DNA of 64,000 bases from Schizochytrium sp. CCTCC M209059 (Eukaryota > Sar > Bigyra > Thraustochytrida > Thraustochytriidae): NCBI GenBank assembly GCA_000818945.1, contig KN805394.1, positions 276,548 to 340,547 on the forward strand, given 5' to 3'. Under the pieces are notes generated by a model. That model had not been told where the DNA came from, ran no database searches, and was given only the letters and a program-made list of their open reading frames with translations. The translations under genes were made by a program, and so were the position numbers. Each line of letters opens with the position of its first letter. Position 1 is the first letter of the stretch. Below are positions 1 through 10,200 of the stretch, piece by piece.

Positions 1-2268
1 TTTGAGCTTGATGGTCAGCACAGAGCACTCGAAGGCGTTCTTTACGTCGTCCTGCCTGGATTTGTATGAAAGAGAGTGAATATGAATGCGCCAAAGCTCG
101 CCTGCAGATTCCACAATCTCATTGTTCTCGTACGATACGGCTCCGTCTGGTGTGAAGATGTTTGGGAGCAGTTGAGTGATTTTCACAGACATTGCAAAAA
201 CGTCATGGCTGTCAAAGTGAAAGGTGGTCGGCGCTCCTTCCGTATAGCCTGTGATAATGCGCGTCTTGGTGTCTACGAGAAATAGATACTCATCTAATTC
301 CAAAGGTTTGGGCTTGAGCCTTGCTACGAGGACTAGATCACTCTTGGCGTTCGTGCTCGGGGTAAGGACGAAATCGATGGGCAAAATATGGCCCTTGCGA
401 TGCTGCCCGTAGATTCTTCGCGTGCGAGTGCGAAATTCTGTGTCTGAGTCAACGAAACCCCGTACCATGTTGTCGTGAATACGGTCAAAAGGGGCGGGAA
501 TGATCATGTTGATGTTGCGCCCTAAAAGGTCGACCTTGGAATAACCGAAAAGGACGCACATGGGCTGCGAGACCTCCAACACTTTGCACAAGGTGCCATG
601 GTCTCCACTGATGACGCAAACAGCAAAACCACCGATGCCCCCGTCATCGTCTGTCATCATAGCGCGTGTCATGAGCTCCTGCGCGCGTTCTGTATCGTTT
701 TCAATGTAATGAAGAAACATGGCTCGGACGCGCAGTCCTTGGGAATCGTTGCTGCGAAGTCGCGCAAGCTGCGAGAGATGGGCTTGGCAGCCATCAACCT
801 CGGTATGGACCTTGTTGGCCAGCTCCAAGAGATCTGACATGGAGTAGTGACCTTGCGATGTTTTTCGCCAGAATTGCGAAATGTGCTTGGTGATTTGAAC
901 GATAGCAAAGCGTGCAGCCGTCAGATGCTGATCGTGTTGCAGATAAGTCACTGCGCCCGTGTGTCTCTCCTGGCGTCGTTCATTCATTTTGTTGTTGTAT
1001 ACCAAGAGAACGTATTCGTCAGAGCTTCGAAGCGAGCGCCGGGCGAGCCGAATGAGTTTCAGCGCGTACACGATATTGCTGCCGCGAGATCCTGCCAAGA
1101 GCGCGACGAAAAGCCCAAAGTAGGAACTATCTGGAAGGTCCTTGACGGCACTTCGGTACTCTTTCTCCATTTCGCCGGTAAACATCCAGTCCTTTGCATC
1201 GCCATTCAGATGGCGCAGACGAAGTATCAGCTCAACAATAAAGGGGTTTTTCATTTCAAAAGGACCGGTAGTGCGAAGGAGACGCTGAAAGTACAAATCG
1301 TGAGCAAAGCGCGTACTCGCCAAAAGAAAGGGAAGAGTCAGCACGCAGACCAGAACTGTCGAGATGTCGCTTTCGTCATTGATGGCCACGGCACCCAAAT
1401 TACACATGGCAACAAAGGTGAAAGATATGGAAAGATAGAGACACCATCTGTTGAGCTTGTGCGAGTAAAAGGGGGCAAAAAAGAAGTATGCTGCTGTCAT
1501 GCATGCCCCTACTGCAACGAGAAGCCAACGCATTGCGCTTACTGCGGCATCAGCAACATTAGCGTCGCCAACCTGAGCTCGATTCTTGGTCTCGACAATG
1601 AAACCCGCAAGAATTGCAAGAAGAGCCGAGAGAAAGGTGCAAAAACACTCCACGCGTCCATGCGACATACTTAGTCCGCTCGGGCTCGAGTCACTCGCTC
1701 CGGGAAGCTGCTGGTAGACGAGAAGACCATGTGCGGTGTTGAGAATTGTGAGGAAAACAATGGAAAGGGCGGCAAGACCTACCAGAATGAGATTGACCTC
1801 GCTGATGTCGTCAGCGGCTAAAAAGATGCGCGTGAGCAACATGAGCATTGGCTGCTGAAAGGCGAATTGCGAGGCTCGCAACGAAAATTCGAGCGCACGT
1901 GTACTGTTATGACCAAATAATTCACGTCTGAAGCATAGGTACGCCGCCATTGCAGTGAGCAAACAGGCCCAGGCAATTACAGTAACACCAGCGATGAGCA
2001 GTCCTGTATCAGTGAGCTGGAGAAAGCCGGGACTCATCGCGCGGAGACCGACACGCACATGCTGTAGCCCCGCGTGCCATGGACCCCCAATCTCATTGCT
2101 TACGGCCAAATGGATGAGTTGTAATGATCGACATGCAAAGAGCACGGAGAAGAGTGTTGGGCCGGTAATTTGATTGTCCTTGAGCTTGATTACGCCTTCA
2201 ATTGCTCGTTGTTGCAGCGACTGTGCCTCGCCCTTCTTGGTCAGCACCCCATTGCTCTGCTGAGACAT
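1..2268 (-). CDS. TmcB-like multi-pass membrane protein with PAS domain (3' part cut by window edge)
   Basis: Reading the minus strand from the ATG at 2268 gives 756 codons without a stop, so the gene continues beyond base 1. The N-terminal ~440 residues carry many hydrophobic segments (for example ILVGLAALSIVFLTIL and MRWLLVAVGACMTAAYFF), separated by short charged loops. A helical linker follows (ERRQERHTG, then LLELANKVHTEVDGCQAHL). A PAS domain starts near residue 545, with FGYSKVDLLGRNINMIIP and a downstream RIYGQHRKG segment. Multi-spanning N-terminus, helical linker and a PAS of the 'LGRNIN-MIIP' type are the layout of tiny-macrocysts B (TmcB) proteins of Dictyostelium and ciliates. 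In that family the role is sensory or signalling at a membrane; ligand and output are unknown. The C-terminus is not visible. It is divergent from the CRLS1 gene. Confidence 0.72.
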   Translation of the reverse strand, partial: MSQQSNGVLTKKGEAQSLQQRAIEGVIKLKDNQITGPTLFSVLFACRSLQLIHLAVSNEIGGPWHAGLQHVRVGLRAMSPGFLQLTDTGLLIAGVTVIAWACLLTAMAAYLCFRRELFGHNSTRALEFSLRASQFAFQQPMLMLLTRIFLAADDISEVNLILVGLAALSIVFLTILNTAHGLLVYQQLPGASDSSPSGLSMSHGRVECFCTFLSALLAILAGFIVETKNRAQVGDANVADAAVSAMRWLLVAVGACMTAAYFFFAPFYSHKLNRWCLYLSISFTFVAMCNLGAVAINDESDISTVLVCVLTLPFLLASTRFAHDLYFQRLLRTTGPFEMKNPFIVELILRLRHLNGDAKDWMFTGEMEKEYRSAVKDLPDSSYFGLFVALLAGSRGSNIVYALKLIRLARRSLRSSDEYVLLVYNNKMNERRQERHTGAVTYLQHDQHLTAARFAIVQITKHISQFWRKTSQGHYSMSDLLELANKVHTEVDGCQAHLSQLARLRSNDSQGLRVRAMFLHYIENDTERAQELMTRAMMTDDDGGIGGFAVCVISGDHGTLCKVLEVSQPMCVLFGYSKVDLLGRNINMIIPAPFDRIHDNMVRGFVDSDTEFRTRTRRIYGQHRKGHILPIDFVLTPSTNAKSDLVLVARLKPKPLELDEYLFLVDTKTRIITGYTEGAPTTFHFDSHDVFAMSVKITQLLPNIFTPDGAVSYENNEIVESAGELWRIHIHSLSYKSRQDDVKNAFECSVLTIKLK

Positions 2269-3046
2269 GGGCGACGCCCACCTGCGTGGCCACTACGCGA
2301 GGGAAGGAGCGCGCGTGGTGACGCGCGCGTCGCAGTTCCCCTCTCCGAAGAGAATAAGGACTGCTTGTCTGAGGTTTTGCTGTCCTCGTGATCAGTTTTG
2401 GTCCTCCTTCCCTAGAACTCTGGTACGCATACACTACCGACCGTCCCTACTTTTGCCCTTCACGGCGCAGTTGTAACGCCAATCAGCCTTTGTGTCGCGT
2501 CGTTTTCACTGTTTCATTCGACAAATTCGCTAGTGTAACCAAAACTTTGCGTCAGCACTTGTAAAGGGCTTAGCAACCAGCCTGCCTCTAAGGCTTTTAC
2601 TTGTTAGTCAGGAGGCTGACTGCCGTGAAATCTTCTTGTGGCTGCCTCCAAGATGGCATCAGAAATCAAGCACGCAATTTCACCTACACACCTCGTAGAA
2701 CCCCTTTCTTTTCAACACGAGGCTAGAGCTCGCTCGCCCTCTACTCGCTACCGTCGTGGCGACCGCGCCACAAGTCACTTCGAGACGGCTGCAGCACTGG
2801 TGACAGACGTCCTACGGCACCCGATGGCGTGGCCGAACTGCCTTCCTCCCATTAACCGCCCGCCGCCACTGCACTGCGTCCATCATTCGTAACGGGCAAA
2901 GAAAGAGTCGAGCCTGCGCCTCCCGCTGCTGGGTGGATTAATCCCAGTTCTGCTTTTCCCGAGATGACAGCGCGGCGCCAAAAAGGAATCAATCACACAA
3001 CCAATCCTCGTCAATCCTCGTCTGCCTGGTGGAGGAAGGCGCCGAG
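2269..3046. promoter_or_regulatory. Divergent intergenic region between TmcB-like gene and CRLS1
   Basis: These 778 bases separate two divergently transcribed genes and must hold both promoters. No open frame here has coding character. There is no clear TATA box. The only structure I see is CT-rich stretches around 2390-2470 and 2700-2890. The location is certain; promoter function is inferred from geometry. Confidence 0.5.
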
Positions 3047-4102
3047 ATGCTCGCGGCTCTCGCGGCGCGGGCGGCGTTGTCCCGCAACGCCCAGCTTTCG
3101 CCCTCTCTGCGCGGGTACAGCAGCAGCAGCAGCAGCAGCAGCAGGGGCTGGAGGTTCGCGGCGTCCAAGCCGCAGCTCGAGCTCTCAGCGTCGCAGAGGC
3201 TGGCCCAGACGCGCCGCCAGGCGCTGCCCCTTGGGCGCGGACTGCAGCAGGTCTTGCTCGGTGCGCAAGGCCGGGGACAGACGGTGTGGGAGAGCCAGCA
3301 TTCGAGCTTGCAGCCGTGGCTGACGAGGGCGCTCTCCACGGGACGAGAGCAGTATGAGCAAAGGGGCTCGGATGCCGACGAGAAGGATCTGTCCAAGACG
3401 AAGAAGACCGACGGAGCTGAGAAGCTTGTGTTTGGATCAAAAGCCTTCTGGGACGACGCACTTAACATTCCTAATGCGCTGACGATGACACGCCTCGTTG
3501 CGACGCCTGGGATCTGCTGGCTCATCGCTACGGACCAGTACAAATATGCTATTGCAGCTTTTTGGATTGCTGGATTTTTCGACTGGGTCGATGGCTATCT
3601 TGCACGGAAGTGGAACCAAATGTCGGTCTTTGGTTCATTTATCGACCCTCTTGCGGACAAAGTTTTTGTGGCAGGAACGCTCCTAACGCTCACTGCCAAA
3701 GGCATCATTCCTCTCGCGCTGGGAGGCCTAATTATTGGTCGGGATGCGGTTCTCGTTCTTGGCTCTTTCTATGTGCGTTATCGCACTAAACCCGAAGGTA
3801 CCGGGTTCTTCGACATGGGCCAAGGCTCAGGGGTTGTTGCAGTCGAGGCATCTCAAATTAGCAAGTGGAACACGCTCTTTCAATTCGGGCTCATCTGGTT
3901 TTCCATGACGCACGTGGCTTTCAATTTGCCTCCTGCTGAGCTCATGCCCGCCGTGTGGTTCATCAGCGGCGCCTCAACCTTTGCATCTGGCTATGATTAT
4001 TGGCGTCGCGCGAACTGGGACAATATCTTTGCTGAGGCGCAGGCGAAAGAGGACGCCACGTCTCAGCAAATCAAAAATTCGAATGACGAAACAAAATCAT
4101 AG
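3047..4102 (+). CDS. CRLS1: Cardiolipin synthase (CMP-forming), mitochondrial
   Basis: The 351-residue protein is a CDP-alcohol phosphatidyltransferase. The signature D-x2-DG-x2-AR-x8-G-x3-D-x3-D is complete, from D179 and D182 through G196 to D200 and D204 (DWVDGYLAR, then GSFIDPLAD). The order IPNALTMTR, the signature, FYVRYRT and ISKWNT matches eukaryotic cardiolipin synthase rather than PGP synthase or choline phosphotransferases. The enzyme joins phosphatidylglycerol and CDP-diacylglycerol to make cardiolipin in the inner mitochondrial membrane. The first ~40 residues (MLAALAARAALSRNAQ, then a Ser run) are basic, Ala/Ser-rich and free of acids, as in a mitochondrial presequence. An in-frame GTG lies at 3029, but the ATG at 3047 gives the better presequence and was chosen. 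Hydrophobic segments flank the active site. It ends about 200 bases from the convergent kinase gene. Confidence 0.9.
   Translation: MLAALAARAALSRNAQLSPSLRGYSSSSSSSSRGWRFAASKPQLELSASQRLAQTRRQALPLGRGLQQVLLGAQGRGQTVWESQHSSLQPWLTRALSTGREQYEQRGSDADEKDLSKTKKTDGAEKLVFGSKAFWDDALNIPNALTMTRLVATPGICWLIATDQYKYAIAAFWIAGFFDWVDGYLARKWNQMSVFGSFIDPLADKVFVAGTLLTLTAKGIIPLALGGLIIGRDAVLVLGSFYVRYRTKPEGTGFFDMGQGSGVVAVEASQISKWNTLFQFGLIWFSMTHVAFNLPPAELMPAVWFISGASTFASGYDYWRRANWDNIFAEAQAKEDATSQQIKNSNDETKS
3118..3144 (+). repeat. CAG trinucleotide run coding poly-Ser
   Basis: Consecutive CAG units, read in the AGC frame, give eight Ser residues inside the predicted CRLS1 presequence. Length variation here would probably be tolerated because it lies before the mature enzyme. 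Confidence 0.8.
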
Positions 4103-4304
4103 CCAGGTGGCGGCTCTTCTCTATTTTATTGCATGACGCCTGTGCTCATTTTGGCGGTATTACAACTGCAACCTACTTGGACCACTACTGTGGTCTATAA
4201 TTCTTTTTTCTTCTTTTCTGAGGAAAGTCTCTCAACTTTGTATCACAATTCTTTTTTTATCAACTGTCTTGATTACAAAATTATAGGAGGGGGGGCGCTC
4301 TCTG

Positions 4305-4783
4305 TCACCTTCGAAGCCCTGTTCGTCGTTGGAACTCGAGTTCCTCCTGCATTTCACGTTGCCATCTCTCTTTCTCAGCCTGCTTCTTACGATAGGAGTC
4401 CATCTCGGCGCGTCGTAGATTGTCGCGGATCTTCTGGCTTTCTACGGTCTCAATGATCGTATTCTCCCACTCATCTCGCTTCTTTTGGCTTTGCCGCACG
4501 CGATCTCGCACATAGGACGACACTTCGAGTTCATCAACTCTGCGAGCGGTCGACATGAAGCTCTTTTCCATATCCTCGGGACATTGGCCACGTCCTCGAA
4601 GGCCAGCGTTACTCAAAATATTGTCCTCGATCGTCCCTCCTGACATGCTGGGCTCATTGACATTGTTACCATTGTTGCCGTTGTTGCCATCGTTGTAGTT
4701 GCGATTGTAGTTGTCGTTGTTGCTATTATTATTGTTCCTGCCGCTGTCATTATTGTTCCTGCCGCTGTCATTGTTGCTGTTGC

Positions 4784-4829
<46 letters not shown>

Positions 4830-6515
4830 GCTGTTGTTGTTGTTGTTGCTTTCTTTGTTATTGTCATTACCGTCTTCACTCTTCTCCACGGCTGTCTCAT
4901 CTGCTTGGTCATGCCAGTGCAGGGACACATTATCGTGCAAGGAAGGCTGAGAAAAAGAACCCGGTCTTTTAGTAAAGTGAGCAAAGCTCGACGTCTGCTG
5001 AAGGGAATCAAGACCTGGCGCGTGGCGCACCAAGCGCGGGTCATGGTGCAAGGGAGTCTCGTGATGGTCAGAACGCAGCAGACTTGTTTCAAAATGGATA
5101 CCCTGCGTATGGTCCGACTGCGCAACTTGCGAATTCGTTGCGTCGACACGAAGAAATGTTGATTTTGACTTGGAAAAGCTTCGCGAGCTCGTGGGTCGCT
5201 CTTCAACTTCACGCTCCGTAAGACTACCGACAGACACCTGATCATCGGCCGGAACGTGAGACAAAAATGGATGCTGCAACAAGCTGTTTGCAGTGGGCCG
5301 TTCTGCAGGAAGCCGCTGAAAACAGATCATGAGGAATGACCGAAGAGCTGAAGAAATATCGTGAGGCATGGGCGGTGCCTCGTTCGTGTTGCAAATGTGA
5401 TACATGAGAGCTTGCAGCGAACCAAACTGCATCGACTTCCATGGTGGCTTTCCAGAAACCATTTGCAAGGTCGTGCAGCCGACACTCCAAATGTCGGCCT
5501 TTCGTCCATGCCCAGTTTGCGTGATCACCTCTGGTGCCATAAAGTATGGCGTACCGCGAAGCGAATGATTTTCCAAAATGCTGCCGCCAGCCGCGCCACT
5601 CAGCACCTTGGACGCCCCAAAGTCAGCCAGTTTGATGCATCCTCGATCATCAACGAGAATGTTGGCGCCTTTGATGTCTCTGTGAATGACGCCCTTCCGA
5701 TGCAGGTAGGCGAGACCTTGAAGAATTTGACGAGTGTACTTGCGGACCACACTTTCAGTGAGACCCCCGAACTTTTGCAAAAGACCCGCAATGCTTCCCC
5801 CGGGAACCCATTCTGTAAAAATTGAAACAATGCGAAGTTTAGCGTCAGCCTCTGAACCCAAGTATTGAACGATGTTTTCGTGCCGCAAAGACCGCATCAG
5901 GCCAACCTCTTGCTGCAGAGCTCGCACTTCCGCTTCGCTACTTGCGCGAACTTCCTTGACGGCCATGAGGGAACCGCTTAGCTCATTAAGCCCGACAAAG
6001 ACCTTGCCATACGATCCAGCACCGATAAGCTCGCCCTTTTTCCAGCGCATACGTCGCTTCGAAGGCGAAGCGCTAGTTTTGGCCTTGGACAAATTGTTTG
6101 GTGAATTCTCGCTTTGTGTATTCACGGATTTGATCGGCCGTGGCACACGAGCCTCATCATTCGATGGCTCTTCCTTGATCATGTCATTTTCGAGAAGCGC
6201 ATCCTCATGAAGAGCTGCCAAGTGCGCGTGCGCTTGCTTCGTGGCTGCCCCCGAATCTTTGACTTGGGGTTCGTTTCCAATATGGGTTGGCTCGAGAGTA
6301 TGGTGATCTTCATTATCTGGGCTTGGACTTTTGCTGCTAGACGTGTCTGCGACTAAGCTCTGCTGAGAGTGCGTGCCTAACCCATTGATGATTTCATCCT
6401 CGTTCTCAAGCGGTGACTTCGCTTGCGTTCCGCTCAACGTCTCGTCTTGCGGCGATCCGACGTCACCCTCGCAACGCTGCAGCGGCGCTACCAGTACCGA
6501 CGGGTTGCACCCCAT
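4305..6515 (-). CDS. MAP kinase kinase kinase (MEKK/NPK1-like) with acylation-type N-terminus
   Basis: The 736-residue protein has a kinase domain at roughly residues 156-425. The Gly loop is GAGSYGKV (~162). The catalytic loop is HRDIKGANILVD (~275), followed by DFGASKVL (~298) and GTPYFMAPEV. HRDIKGAN and the TP-x-x-MAPEV segment are typical of STE11/MEKK-type MAPKKKs. The longer frame to 6545 begins with GTG; the ATG at 6515 gives MGCNPSV, a Gly2/Cys3 start expected to be myristoylated and palmitoylated, so the kinase is probably membrane-bound. The C-terminal half holds a long Asn-rich tract (~552-612) and ends in a charged helix (ESQKIRDNLRRAEMDSYRKK). All catalytic residues needed for activity look intact. 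The downstream MAPKK is unknown. It is divergent from the M11 protease gene. Confidence 0.9.
4680..4860 (-). repeat. Asn-coding microsatellite (AAC/AAT) in the MAPKKK
   Basis: On the plus strand this is a GTT/ATT-rich trinucleotide array. In the gene's frame it gives runs of Asn interrupted by Ser, Asp, Gly and SGR units (NNNDSGR twice). It lies between the kinase domain and the C-terminal helix and is probably a disordered linker. Confidence 0.85.
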
Positions 6516-7063
6516 CGTGCCTCGTGGACGCACGCGTCGCGCCACGGTTGTGTGCGAGGGAGCACGATGTAGCGGTGGGCGCGCGAGGATGTAGCTATGA
6601 GATTCACTTCAATGAGGGCGCGTTCTTACTAATCCGTGTACAAATGATTCTCGTCGTCGTTCGTTCTTGCTGTTGTTACCACCGGTTGAATCTCTCTAGG
6701 CCTAGAGCGACCTGACAGCAGCCAACCACCACTACCAGCAGCGAATCTCGAGAGTTGCGTCAGGACAAATATACTATTTTCAGCAGTTGCCTTTGGAGAT
6801 ATCTCCAACCAAGTGAAGCCACGAATCGCGGGGCCACAGCAGGGCCGAGCCTCCTTGCTGCTGGGCGGGCCGGCCCCACCCACTACTAGGTCGCCTTACC
6901 CTCAGCGGTCTGTCCGGGTCCGCTGAGGCCGTCGCCGCTCAAGCGGCTCCGCCTGTGCTGAGCCTGAGGTTTCCATTCTCCAACGGATATAATTGTATTT
7001 GCACACACTAGAGCACATTCTTGGCGTTGTAGTGATTATGGTATACGTACAAAGAGAGGCAGG

Positions 7064-7095
<32 letters not shown>

Positions 7096-7219
7096 ATTGG
7101 GGAGTCCTTGGATGGAGGGCAGGCACATAGAGATAAGAAAACAAAAGAGAAACAAGAAAGGACATGACATGACAATTCTCAATCATCGGAGCTAGACCAA
7201 GCTTAAAAGAGATTAAAGC
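6516..7219. promoter_or_regulatory. Divergent intergenic region, MAPKKK / M11 protease
   Basis: The 704 bases hold no coding frame. Three structures are visible: a 14-base perfect palindrome CTCTAGGCCTAGAG at 6695-6708, a 9-bp-stem inverted repeat CCTCAGCGG/CCGCTGAGG at 6900-6908 and 6920-6928, and a GA dinucleotide run at about 7067-7095. It must contain promoters for both genes. Confidence 0.5.
7067..7095. repeat. (AG)n microsatellite
   Basis: This is a pure AG dinucleotide run about 130 bases upstream of the M11 protease ATG. Similar GA runs occur near 11720 and 42147. Confidence 0.85.
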
Positions 7220-10200
7220 ATGTCGAGGAAGGATGCGCCAATGTGGACGGTGTCAAGATTGGCCGCACATGCAAGACGAGATTCGAAGCAGCGTCTTGGA
7301 GTTCGGCAAGCACTTCAGTATATCTTCTTTGTGCTCGCAGTCTTCTCAGCGGTGTTCGTGGAGGACACCATATCGTCGCAATCATTGTCCCCTACGATTG
7401 AAGCTCGAAAGAGCTACCAGGGCGCGTCACTCTCTGCAAAGCATGCCACAAGCCATGCAAGACGTGCGCGTCGGCTGAGCGGAACCTCAGAGCCTTATAG
7501 TATACTCATTGTCCGTGTGACGCCAACGCAGGAGTATGACTACGCAACAGTTTCTGCAGCTTTTGTTGACAGCGTTGCAGTGCGCCTCAGAACGTACTTT
7601 TCCGAAGCTTCCGGGGGTCGAGTGTTGCCTAATCTTACAATGCACGAGAGCGTGGTTGAGGTTGACGATTTTGCGATGGACGATAGCACCGGAAATGAGC
7701 ACGTTTGCACACTTGGAGGGGGCACACCGTATCTACCAAGTATTTCCAACGCCGTCGAGTTGCAAGTTGGATCCGCATACTACGACGAATTTGACCGCAT
7801 TGTACTTGCACTTCCCTATTGCGAAAACTTGCGAGCAAATGGAGTTGCTGTGGCTGGCATAGGAGAGCGTCCCGGTAAAATGGTCTGGATGAATGGCGGC
7901 GAAGATGATGAGGCAGCCTTCGCTTCTACTCTTGCTCATGAGCTTGGCCACACCAACGGAGCAGGCCACGCTGCCTTTCGAGATGCCGAATACGGGAACG
8001 CCTTTAGCATCATGGGCAGCGCCGATGAGCTTCCGGCGGGGCACTTTTCGATTGGAGCCAAGGCGTCCTTTGGCTGGCTTGACTTGAATACCAATGTTGC
8101 ATTTCTCGGCAGCCAAACGCTCTGCACGGACACTGACTACTGTGTTTCCCAAGGCGAGTTCTGGATTCACGCTCATGACACAGGCAGCGCCTTTGCCCCA
8201 GATACTTTGTATGGTCTGAAATTGTACACTGCGGACGCAAACAAGTTCGTGTGGGTTGGCCTTCGCAACAAGTACTACAACCTTTCCGGTGCATTGTTGA
8301 CCTGGTCGTACGAAGGCGCAGACGGGCTCTTTGGTCCATCGCAACTTCTCGACGCTACAAGCCTTACGGAAGATCAGTCGGATGCGTTTCTTCCTGTCGG
8401 AGGATCGTTCTTTTACGACTTTGGGCGCACTGGGGCTCATATTCGCGTACTTGAGGCTAACGAGGATGTTTCGGCCATCAAAGTCCGTGTCGAGTACTTG
8501 GCAGACGACTTGCTCGACTCAAGTCTGAACAGTCTTGATACCGCTTCATGTACTTCGAGCGTTTCCGTGACCTCGACCACGCAGCTTTTCGCTCTGACGC
8601 TCGAGGACCCTTCAAAGGTCTCCTTTGCGCAATCCTGTGTGGACGTTGCGGATCTTGCGACTGGGGTCGCACAACCTGGGATGTACGTTTATGAGCGAGC
8701 GCCAGCTCAACTTTTTACAAACGCCTCAGGCAATGTTGTTGCTGATGCTGCACTGAGCGCGACAAATACAAATGTTGGAGCGGGCGCATCCTTCTTTGTT
8801 CCCTTCAACACAGCTTGCAGTTCGTCGTCATGCTCTGTACAGGTTCAGTTTGAACCGCTCTACTCTGGACGCTGGGACCTCGTGTCGAACATGACGCGCA
8901 GCGAGATGCCCATGTACACGACGACGCTGAAAGGCGTCCAGTATTATTTTGTGTTCAAGGCTGCATACTACAAGAGTAGTCTTGGCGGGAAGAAAGATTT
9001 GTGGGTGATTCAGACGCCTAAAACCCTCGATTCGCCGTCCATACTTGCCTACGTGCAGCCAGCGGAAAGCGGCATGCTACTTGCAGACATTGGAAGCGAC
9101 GCACTTGCGGCATATTATTCGGACGCAAACGGCGCAGAAGTCGCGTCAAGCGATACAAGTTTTACCTGTGCAGAAACGACAGTGAGCGGCGAGATCAAGG
9201 ATCATTACACAAGCTCGCATCAGGACATCTATGAGACGGTTCCTCATGGCACGACCCGATATCATGCATTCACCAGTGCAAATTACGTGCTCGTACATGG
9301 AGGTCCGGCAGCTGGTTTTGTCGTTCGGCCTTCTTGCGAGACGCTGTATTGCGCCACGAATCGATATTGGGACGAAGAACTGAGCGCGTGCCAGCCGTGC
9401 CCCTCGGGTCTCGTGTCACGAGCAGACAGTACGGGCGCGGATGCCTGCGTCGAACCGTGCTCCAACCTTTTGCTGCGTGCAACTGGAATCACGGAAAAGA
9501 ACTATGGCGCTGATGGCTTGTACGTGCCGTCTGCCACACAATTTAATGGAGCACCCGCTTGGGTTGTTCAAGGCGCTGCGACGAGGACGAGATCATTTGC
9601 AATCTACAAGCTGGCAGGGGTATGGGTTCTTGGCCCTAGCGTAGGGGCCTCTAATTTCTGGCAAATTTTACTGGAGGCAGACGTCGAGCATCCCATGCTT
9701 GCGAGCGAGGACGTTGACGACTTTGAAATCTCTTGTACATGCGAGGACCTTCCATCATGCGCAGCGTGTCCAGAGAACACTCTTCCCGATCCAGTGAACG
9801 GAACAACGTGCTTCACTCCGTGTCTTTCGCTTGTCGTGGAAGCAGGGAGTGAATTTGACGGCACATTCCATTTCACAGGCCATCTACATGGTCGACCTCG
9901 TTTTGCCTCCTCCTCGCATATTCTCTCGGCGACGAAAGCGGGGGCATGGAACATCCGAGAGGCATCGACAGACGCAACAAAGCTTGCGAGCCATCCGATG
10001 GAGCCGATCTACTGGCCGACGAATCTGACGGCTTCGACATGGACGGATTCAACCACTTCGATGGCCGCCACGGTGCAGATCTCCTGTTCAAGCAACTCGG
10101 TCATCAATGTGGAGAGCTATCGCTCCTGGATTGGTTTTGCAAACGACTCTCTGGCACCGACGAGGTTGCCAACGAGTTCGCCAACTACGAATGATGACAA

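Noticed and set aside
847..1674. 275-codon plus-strand frame
   Set aside because: It lies opposite the TmcB-like gene, which has membrane segments and a PAS domain in one continuous frame.
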